Part shown: piece by piece, positions 56,228 through 64,000 of the stretch
Position numbering within the stretch: the first letter of the stretch is position 1
Layout: every line of letters starts with the position of its first letter
Notes under the pieces: model-generated
Database searches by the model: none
What the model was told of the DNA's origin: nothing
Seen by the model: the letters and a program-made list of their open reading frames with translations, nothing else
Position numbers and translations under genes: made by a program
Source of the DNA: Petaurus breviceps papuanus
Taxonomy: Eukaryota; Chordata; Mammalia; Diprotodontia; Petauridae
Length of the DNA stretch: 64,000 nt
Assembly: GCA_028583685.1 (NCBI GenBank)
Contig: JAMXIF010001253.1
Coordinates: 34,182,307-34,246,306 of the forward strand
Direction: 5' to 3'

Positions 56228-57135
56228 TGAATTTGAAAAATTTTTTTAGATCTTACAGGAATTCCTGTTGAACTTTTGTCTAATTAATTTTTCTTTGAGG
56301 CTTTGTTTGTAGTTGTTTTGACATCATTATCTCCTTCTGAGTTTGTGTCTTTATCTTCCCAGTCATCATGGTAGCTTTTTATCATCAGGTTCTTCCTTGT
56401 TATTTGCTCATTTTCCCATTCTATTCCTTGATTTTGAACTCTATGTTAATATTTGGCTGTGTTCCTGGTATGGCAAAGATGGGGAAGAAAGTACATGTTC
56501 TCAAGCTTTTAGTATATTTTCACTCCTGTTTTCAGAGCCAGTTTGGGGGGTTGGGAGTTTTCAGCGGTTCCAAGGTGATGTGATCTGGGGAGAGGTGTGT
56601 TCAATGCTTTCTTTGAGGACACACAGTTTTCATTTTCAAGGAAGGACCCCTGATCCCTTGGGATTTCTATTGATACCACTCCTCTCAATCCCTGATCCCT
56701 TTGTAACCAAAGTGCTACTGTTCATGAGGCTCTCACTCCCTGTAAAGTGTTCCTTTCTGACTTTGAACTATGGTCAGAAGTGGGTATAGGCAATGATTTT
56801 GCCAAACACTTTCTGCTCCTGTGTCAAGTACTAGCACAGGGTTCCCCTGCAATATTTTTCTGAGAAGTTGCCAAGTCCCCTTACCATCTCTGGCTTGAAA
56901 ACTCCTTAACCTTCTGCTACTTTTGGCACCACTGCTTAGCTCCACCACTAGTATTTTATCCACATCTTTCAGACCTCCAAAGTTGTCTTGAGTTGTAAGA
57001 ATGTCTCATTGAGACCTTTGGTTTTCTCTGCCTCTCTAGAATTTGATTTGAAGCATTATTTTTAAAGCTGTTTGGAGGGGAATGTTGGGAGAGCTCAGTT
57101 GAGTACCTTCTCTACTGTACCATCTTGCCTCCACC
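56228..57135 (-). mobile_element. L1/HAL1 5'UTR fragment, antisense
   Basis: Read on the minus strand it begins at about 57135 with GAGGCAAGATGGTACAGTAG, the marsupial L1 5' end, and runs about 900 bp through 5'UTR into probable early ORF1 DNA (near 56300). It has no ORF2 and stops abruptly. The plus-strand frame of 148 codons at 56343 is antisense to it. Confidence 0.7.
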
Positions 57136-57234
57136 TCTCACCCCTCTCTCCAGAAAGATAATGTAAATTGTATTATTCCCATCATATAGATTAGAATCCT
57201 GATGTTTAGAGAAGGGCAGAGACTGGTACATGTT

Positions 57235-57449
57235 TGTTCTTGTTATTGTTTGTCCTTCACTCTGGAAGAGGATGATGACAATAGGAAGATGATACCATGA
57301 CTTATAAGTGAATTAAATTTAAGTGAGGGAAGGCTATGCAAAGTCACCAGTTTTACTTTCTCCTCTGGTGCCTTCTGGATCCAATGGCTAAATAGAGATC
57401 AGGATGACTGGAGATGGCCCTGGATGCAGTGGGAGAAATTGAACTTTTA
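57235..57449 (+). mobile_element. RTE 5'-type module 1 (left part)
   Basis: Starts GTTTGTCCTTCACTCTGG and runs through GCAAAGTCACCAG and GATGGCCCTGGATGCAGTGG to the TSD word agaaattgaactttta (57434-57449), where an L1 interrupts it. Resumes at 58970. Confidence 0.8.
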
Positions 57450-58907
57450 TTTTTTTATTCAATTTTTAATTTATTAATTTGTTTGTTTCCTTTTAGTTTA
57501 CAGGATTCAATTCCACAATTCCTTGAATTTCACATTTTGTCCCCCTCCTTCCCCTTCCCCCCCCATGGTGGCTTATTATCAAGTATAGGATCTGTAAATA
57601 CTTTCACATTATACAATGGTCAGATTATAAGGATGGATTGTACCAGCTGGAATGAAAAATGGTAAAGAGGACATAAAATCAAATAAGAGAATGAAAAAGA
57701 TCAGGTATTTTGCTTCCACCTGGATATAAATTTAGTTCTTTCTAGTTCTTTCTCTGGATGCACGTTTTTCTCTCCATCATGCGTCTTTTGGGATTGACCT
57801 ATATCCCTGCATTGTTGAGAAGAGTCCAGTCTATCAAAGTTGTTCATCCCACATATGTTGTGTCTGTAATTGTGTACAAATTCCTCCTGGTTCTACTCTT
57901 CTCACTCAGCATCAGTTCTTTTAAGCCTCTCCAGGTAAATATGAAGACCGCCTGCTCCCCGTTTCTTATAGCGCAATAATATTCCATAACATGCATATAC
58001 CACAACTTGTTCAGCCATTCCCCAATTGATGGACACCCCCTTAATTTCCAATTCTTTGCCACAACAAAAAGAGCTGCTATAAACATTTTTGTACATATGG
58101 GTCTTTCTTCCATTTCTATGATCTCTTTGGGATATAACCCTAGGAGTGATATTGCTGGATCAAAGGGTATGAAAGTATTTATAGCCCTTTGGGCATAGTT
58201 ACAGATTGCTTTCCAGAAAAGCTGGATCAGTTCACAACTCCACTAACAATGCATTAGTGTTCCCATTTGCCCACATCCTCTCCAGCATTTGTCATTTTCC
58301 TGTTTTGTCATCTTAGCCAATCTAACTGGTGAGATGTGGTACCTCAGAGTTGTTTTGATTTGCATTTCTCTAATCAATAGTGAATTAGAGCATTTCTTCA
58401 TGTGCTTATAGATAGCTTTAATTTCTTTCTCTGAAAACTGCCTGTTCATATCCTTCGACCGTTTATCAATTGGGGAATGACTTGTATTCTTATACATTTG
58501 ACTCAGTTCTCTGTATATTTTAGAGATGAGTCCTTTGTCAGAGACATAGGTTGTAAAGATTCTTTCCCAATTTCCCACCTCCCTCCTAATCTTGGTTACA
58601 TTGGCTTTATTTGTACAGAAACTTTTCAATTTCATGTAGTCAAAATTATCCATTTTACATTTTATAATGTTCTCTAATTCCTGTTTCGTCATAAAGTCAT
58701 TCCCTCTCCACAAGTCTGATAGGTAAACTATTCCTTGTTTTAGCAGACTGCTTACAGTATCAACCTTTATACCTAGATCATGAACCCATTTAGACTTGAT
58801 TTTGGTATATGGTGTTAGATAATGGTCTATGTCCAGTTTCTGCCATACTATATTCCAGTTTTCCCAGCAGTTTTTGTCAAATAGTGAGTTCTTATCCCAA
58901 AAACCAG
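57450..58907 (-). mobile_element. Younger L1 3' end inserted in RTE module, with complex 5' junction
   Basis: Antisense L1 from poly-T (57450) to a 5' truncation near 58907. The minus frame 58243-58713 is open for 156 codons of ORF2 (TKQELENIIKCKMDNFDYMK, YRELSQMYKNTSHSPIDK, CWRGCGQMGTLMHC), and 57844-58113 holds ICTKMFIAALFVVAKNWKL. The TSD agaaattgaactttta lies at 57434-57449 and 58970-58985. The 5' side carries the inverted sequences described separately. Among the least decayed L1 copies in this window. Confidence 0.93.
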
Positions 58908-58996
58908 GTATAAGAAATTGAAGACCTTAGCTTTAAAAGTTCAATTTCTTATACCTGGCTTTTGGGATAAGAAATTGAACTTTTAAAGCTAAGGTC
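58889..58996. repeat. Two overlapping inverted repeats at the L1 5' junction
   Basis: Arms 58889-58922 and 58940-58973 are 34 bp each with one mismatch (17-bp loop). Arms 58923-58950 and 58969-58996 are 28 bp each and perfect (18-bp spacer). The first pair contains L1 end plus target sequence, the second contains target sequence only. Together they form a switchback at the cDNA end. Confidence 0.93.
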
Positions 58997-59720
58997 TTTC
59001 CAAGTTCTCACTTTGACTGAGACAGTGCCCTTTCAGTGATTAAGGCTAGGTAAGAAAAGAGGTAAAGAATGGCCTCCTTCACCTAATTAAAAAAAATCAA
59101 TGTGTGAGGCAAAGACCCTCAGAGTTTCTGACCAAAACAGAAATAATACTATTTACATTCACTCTGAGCCATCAGGACATAAACAATGACTACTAAGTGG
59201 GGCTTGGACTGGGACCTATTGTTGACCAATCAATGAGACCCAGAGTGATATGGATTTAAGGCATGGTCTTTAAGAAAGAAATCTAACCCATAAACACCAA
59301 GTTATCTTGCTAGGTTTCAGTCATCAAAATTTATATTTCTTTGGGCAGAGCACCCTCAGGTAAAGATATTATACCCTCTGTGGACAGAGGGAGAGGAAAG
59401 AGTGAAGGGAAGGAAGAGAAGGGAAAGGAGGAAAAGGGAAGGAAAAAGAAGGGAAGGAAGGAGCTGCATTGGCCAACTGGAATTGATCAGTTGGGTCTCT
59501 ATTGGGCAGCTTGGACTATTCACAGGTTGTTGCTTATTCTTTGTTCTTGAAGAAGACCATGACATTAAGAAGGTGATGCCATGACTTGCAAGTGAATTGG
59601 ATATAAGTGAGGGAGGACTGTGCAAAGTCACCAGCTTCACTTACTCCTCTAGAGTCATCTGGGGCCAGAGACAAGATACAAATCAGGATGACTGGAGATG
59701 ACCTCCAGTTCATGTTTATG
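58970..59720 (+). mobile_element. RTE 5'-type module 1 (right part) and start of module 2
   Basis: After the L1 the module continues (AAAGCTAAGGTCTTTCC, TTCAGTGATTAAGGCTAGG, GGCATGGTCTTTAAGAAAG, TCTATTGGGCAGCTTGGAC). At about 59530 the opening module sequence appears again (TTTGTTCTTGAAGAAGACC, CAAAGTCACCAGCTTCAC, CAGGATGACTGGAGATGACC). Subtracting the L1, the repeat distance is about 0.77 kb. A GGAAG-rich purine tract lies at 59388-59462. No coding frame. Confidence 0.7.
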
Positions 59721-62194
59721 CAGATACTAAATATCTATACCACTGTGTTTCTCTGACTTTTTTTCTTCTGGTAGACAAATTTTCACAAATGTCACATGGG
59801 TAAATCCAGTCTTATAATTCACTGTCAATAATAATAACTTATTCCTCATAAAATATTCCTTGCAAAACTGTATAGGTATGTAGTTCAATCATTCCCTAAT
59901 CTGTGCTGGACTTAACCTGGCTCTTATGCTCATAAGAGAACACAAATGTGAAAATAAATATTTGTACATACTAGTACAAGCCAAGGAATTTGGTCTAACA
60001 TTCAAGAAAAATAAAGGAATATTAGCAAATTTATTGAATATCCTAAGTTTACATATTTAATGCTAGCTAAATGTATTTCTTGGTTTGAATTGAGATCTCT
60101 TTAATTTATTACAGTCATTACTATCTGTCAGTAAGAAGGAAAGCATTTTCAAAATGACAGGCATCATAGAAAATGTTCCAATTTTGTAAATATTTGAACA
60201 TAGTGACAAGCACATTATATAAACTAACAAGAGATTATCCTTTAGAAGAAAACTATAAACAAGATTCTGAATAATTATTTTAGTGACAAGTATTATTTTT
60301 AAACACATTCACCTGCCTATACTGACACAAATCGTATTTGTTATTCTTATGTGTTTTGGAAACAGCAGGGTCAGAAAATTTTTAGTGAACCACTCCCCAT
60401 AATTATTTCAGTTGGTCTGTATTGGCAGGGATTTTGAAGGTATGGAATACTTTTTTATGTTCAAAAATAAACTCAGTTGAGGTTCTCAGTCCAATGTCTG
60501 AGAGGAGAGGACAACAGAGTATATAAGTACATCTGGACTTTGTCACTCTAAGTGGTAAAAGCATTTTAAAGGTAATTGCAGATGATTTAGAGGACAGTAG
60601 GCTAGTACTTGTGCCCTTTGCTCAGGCAGCTGAATTAAACACATGGCATTCCTTTGAGTCTTCTGAGGCTGAATCAATTCTGAAAAATGCAAAATGAAAT
60701 GAAATGGTCAGCTTACTACTTATTGGGAGAGATAAGACCATTGTTTCTGCTCTGCTACTTCTTATCACAAGGCATAGACTTTCCTTCTTCCCTCTCTCTT
60801 ACCTCCTTTCCCCTTTTCTCTCATTTTTTCCCCTTCTCTTTCTGCTTTCTTCCTCTTGTTAAATTACTTTCTTTTGTCTGTCTTTGACTTCTTTCCCTTT
60901 CTTTCCTTTGTGCTTCAAGCTTGCTAATGTCATCTGAGGGCACAAGGGACAATGAGGGCCAAACAGGTCACAGAGCTATAATGTAAACCAACTGCTCCAC
61001 TTGGTTCAATCTTCATTGGTTCTAAATGTCTTTATCAGTGCAGAATGTCCAACTTTTTATAAGCACTTCAAGTGTGATAAGGAAAACCTTTGCAATTTTC
61101 CTTCCTTGACAGTTCCCTTCATTCACTTGGGATCTTTTTGCTCAAGCACACACGCATACTGGCAGCTTAATGAGATATAAGCTTATTTAATACTTTGGAG
61201 AACTTAAATGGAAATGGACTGATTCTGAAAATTGTAGTTCAATGCAAATTGTAAATCCATTCAAAAATGGCATTTGCAGATTGAGAAAACATACACCCAC
61301 AGACACACCCTTCTAAGGATTTTATAAGAGTATCACTTACTAGAATGGTAATAGCAGATGTTAAGTCTAGGAAGTCTAAGTTATATAGATTGAAAAAAAG
61401 AAGCAAACAGGCAGTCAGGAAGACATACATACATAGAGATGGATGGACAGAGACAGCTAGAGAAAGGAAGAGCAATGTGCTATCTGTAGTAAATGAGTGG
61501 AGAGATTGGTAATATCCAACCTTACAAAAGAGAAAAAGTCTTAGGTTTTGATCTAAGTTTCTAGCAGCTGCTGTCATTTATGCCTAGGAAAATGAAGGGA
61601 GGAAAATTAGAGAGTTGAGTCAAAAAGAAAAAAAAAATGACTGGGTGAGTTTATCATGTGAAATATTCCCTCTTTTAATCTCCCTAGAGGCCCTCTTCAA
61701 CATCACCCTTTCTCAGCTATCTGGAGGTACCTAGTACTGCTATAGATAACCAAATATTTAAACCAACTTATCATAACCCCTTGCAGGTGGCTTTTAATAA
61801 GCTTAACCTTATGACACCAAATTCAAAGCAAAAGAATTTAACAAAGCAACATAATAGAAAATAACATGGAATTAAATGAGGCATTAAACTTTCCTGCTAC
61901 CCATTCCTGAATGTCTTGTCATCCATAATGGCTTAGGTCTTCAATTGTACTACTTCTTGGCTATTGCTAAATCCCAGGCCTTGAATTTTCTAAGCCCCCC
62001 GCCACAAAAAAAACAAAAAAACCTTGTCCTCTCTCCTCAGATTTTTTTATAGTTCTTTTAAATTAGATATGCTAAAAGCTTTCAAGTTAATACACAGATT
62101 TGTTTGAAAACTGAAATTAACAACCAGCCCAGAGGTCCTTATAACTCTAGTTCCTATATAGCTAAGTCTCATGTGAGAGAATCTTCTGAAAGTT
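59721..62194. other. Long unassigned stretch with a pyrimidine tract
   Basis: About 2.5 kb without a recognised mobile element. A strong CT-rich tract lies at 60778-60905. No frame longer than 112 codons (minus, 61239-61577, no recognisable protein features). May hold conserved non-coding DNA, or repeats too old to see. Confidence 0.4.
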
Positions 62195-62420
62195 CTATTT
62201 ATTTTATGATTGGATTTAGAGCTGGGATAAATTAGAATTTCTTAGGTCATACAGGACATACCTCTTATTTCACTGCTAAGAAAACTAAGGATCAGTGAAA
62301 TTAAATAATTTTAATAGATGCTTTATCTTTCATTTTCCCAAAGCCATAATATCAATGGTAGAACCAAGATTTGAAAACAGATTATTTGACTCCAAATCCA
62401 GAACTTTTTCCTATAGAAGG
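62195..62420 (-). mobile_element. MIR3/MIR SINE, antisense
   Basis: Antisense: TTTAGAGCTGGGATAAATTAG, CTGCTAAGAAAACTAAGG, AACCAAGATTTGAAAACAG, GACTCCAAATCCAGAAC. Diverged. Confidence 0.72.
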
Positions 62421-62454
62421 AAAATATTTCATTGGAGCAACTATTCCACATTGA

Positions 62455-62640
62455 AATGAATCAGGATCAAGGTCATGCAATACTCTTTAGTAATTTTTGA
62501 GTGTAATTCCAAATTGCTTTGCATGATTAGTACCCACTCATAGGTATACCAACAGTACATCCATGTGCCTGTTTTCCCACAGCCCATACAACATGTATCA
62601 TTTTCCTTGTTTGCTTAACTATTTTATTTTGATATGCATC
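62455..62640 (-). mobile_element. Old L1 fragment, antisense
   Basis: Antisense: TAATTCCAAATTGCTTTGC, CCAACAGTACATCCATGTGCC, TATCATTTTCCTTGTTTGC. Very diverged. Confidence 0.55.
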
Positions 62641-62792
62641 TTCTCAAAGTAGGAGTAATCAATAAATATATATAATGTAAAAACAAACTTTAACAAAACT
62701 GAAAGAGACAAAAAAATAATCATCATGAAAGTATCCTATTCCACTTGAAGTGTTTATCTGACAAATGCAAATGATTAGTCAAACCCCTAAGC

Positions 62793-62948
62793 CAGGAGTG
62801 GGAAACCTGAGGCCTTAAGGCCACATGTAATCCCTTTAGGTCCTCAAGTGCAGCCTTTGTTCTGTGAAGTTTGGATTCAGTCAAAGAGTCATACTTGAAG
62901 ACCTAGAGGGCCACATGTGGCCTCGAGGGCACATGTTCTCCACCCCTG
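62793..62948 (+). mobile_element. hAT-type MITE, complete (156 bp)
   Basis: Starts CAGGAGTGGGAAACC and ends CTCCACCCCTG; the ends are imperfect inverted repeats of roughly 30 bp. The interior is GGTCCTCAAGTGCAGCC ... CTTGAAGACCTAGAGG, also partly inverted. The family resembles opossum Charlie-like non-autonomous elements. A clean 8-bp TSD is not visible. Confidence 0.8.
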
Positions 62949-63965
62949 CTGAAACTGAGGAAAAGCAATTCCTATCTCAGAAAAGATGAGGTAGGGTCTT
63001 CACTGGGAGATGACCTAGTCATAAATTGGATTTTGTTAGTATCAAGTAATTGTCAAAGTACTGAAATCAATGTGCCTGAGACAAGTAGGAAAATTTGATT
63101 TTGTAGGCATAGAAGATCAGCCTGGGTGGGGGTTAGTACTAAATAGAATATGTGACAAAAAGCAGATAATTCTGGAGAGTAAACCCTTTACATGCTTCTC
63201 CTATCACCTTAAAGCTTTTTTTTTTAAATGGTATTGTGGACATGGGAAGAAACTGTCATATCCCTTTCTGACTCAGTTGCATACATCATGCCTGAGATTA
63301 TTGCAATTGTTGTCTAACACTGCAAAACCAATAGGAAGAAAGGATGTGTGTCCAGGGAAGGAAGGGGGCTAAGGGAAGGAGGAGGTTTTTTGTTTGTTTG
63401 TTTGTTTTTTTACAACATTTCTTCAGTTCCACGGTGATTGATTTGTGTGGACATAACCTTGGAGTGCAGCACTTATAACCTGCTATTTCCTTGATTTAAG
63501 AAATTAAGGAAAATCATTCAAAATTGGTCAGGGAGAGACTGTGGAAGTAGATGTCATGCTGACTAAATGTTTGCTGTATTTCTTAGAAAGTCTAACTAAA
63601 AACATGTCACTTCCCCCATGGTCTTTAGTAAGTGACCACACAAAAGGTGGTTTGATATTGGAAATAAGGGGGGGCCTGGAGATATGTGACCCTGAGTGAG
63701 ATTCTCCTCAGAAAACAGCCTGTTCCCTGATCTTCAATCAATTTCTTGGTGCATTTTAGTGTGCTGACCTCAAAGTTGAAAAAATATAAATTTATTTTTT
63801 ATTTTCCTAATCCCCTGAATAAGGTACAATACTTTTCCTGGTTTCAAAATGGTGTCATCAACACGGTTATTTAAAGGCCAAATACCTATGGTAAATAAAC
63901 ATCTTTTGAAGCTATTCATTCTTTTGCAACTGAGCAATGTTTTTTTTTCAATTTACTCATGCTGG

Positions 63966-63967
<2 letters not shown>
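62949..63967. other. Unassigned intergenic DNA
   Basis: Contains a (GTTT)n run near 63388-63408. The 100-codon frame at 63070-63372 has no protein signature I recognise. Confidence 0.4.

Positions 63968-64000
<33 letters not shown>
63968..64000. repeat. (CT)n microsatellite cut by the window end
   Basis: Pure CT dinucleotides reaching the last base; its full length is unknown. Confidence 0.95.

Noticed and set aside
56343-56789. Plus-strand 148-codon frame with a hydrophobic start
   Set aside because: It is antisense to an L1-type 5'UTR that begins with the CAAGATGG...AGTAG signature at about 57135; no independent protein signal.
59341-59640. Lys/Glu/Gly-rich and antisense Ser/Leu-rich frames
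   Set aside because: They derive from the GGAAG purine tract within the RTE-type module.
61239-61577. 112-codon minus-strand frame with a hydrophobic stretch
   Set aside because: The hydrophobic part comes from antisense of AG-rich, low-complexity DNA; no family resemblance.

Overview
This window looks like gene-poor nuclear DNA from a marsupial. It is AT-rich, has no long intron-free coding frames, and is built almost entirely from repeats of known marsupial and mammalian types: tRNA-derived SINEs with a GGGGCAGCTAGGTGGC-type head, MAR1-like SINEs with an RTE/BovB-like tail, MIR/THER1 and MIR3, L2, CR1/L3, RTE, marsupial L1, half-L1 (HAL1) elements, old solo LTRs and a hAT-type MITE. The exact species (opossum or an Australian marsupial) cannot be decided by eye. 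I found no functional protein-coding gene, RNA gene or CRISPR array, and no operon-like system.

Layout. 1-6.7 kb: SINEs, an antisense L1 tail, a large (ATCT)n array with a 148-bp second-order period, and a sense L1 tail carrying a SINE. 6.7-8.5 kb: unassigned DNA with one unexplained 121-codon frame. 8.5-12 kb: a solo LTR beside a long L2, which is itself split by a SINE and a 1.1-kb solo LTR. 12-14.6 kb: old L1 and an RTE 3' end. 14.6-24.1 kb: a deep nest in which one L1 tail holds a second L1 (apparently fused to HAL1 sequence), which holds a solo LTR and a HAL1, which holds another HAL1, which holds a full-length processed RPL19 pseudogene. 24-37.9 kb: MIR, L2, L3, SINE and L1 fragments, two more RTE/LTR pieces, and a 120-bp patch in an old L1 that matches two separate downstream sites exactly. 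37.9-45.9 kb: a repeat-poor stretch, a long L3, an STR, and L2 with a solo LTR. 46-48.2 kb: an RTE 3' half split by an L1 with a 17-bp target duplication. 48-57 kb: sparse MIR, a dimeric SINE, a repeat-free 1.2-kb island and an L1 5' end. 57.2-59.7 kb: RTE 5'-type modules split by an L1 whose 5' junction is a complex foldback. 59.7-64 kb: mostly unassigned DNA, a MITE and a terminal (CT)n.

The interest lies in genome dynamics rather than gene function: templated insertion, retrotransposon junction structures, chimeric elements and nesting order. Family names are given from memory of consensus sequences; no database was searched, and boundaries are accurate to about 5-30 bases unless a target-site duplication (TSD) is quoted.
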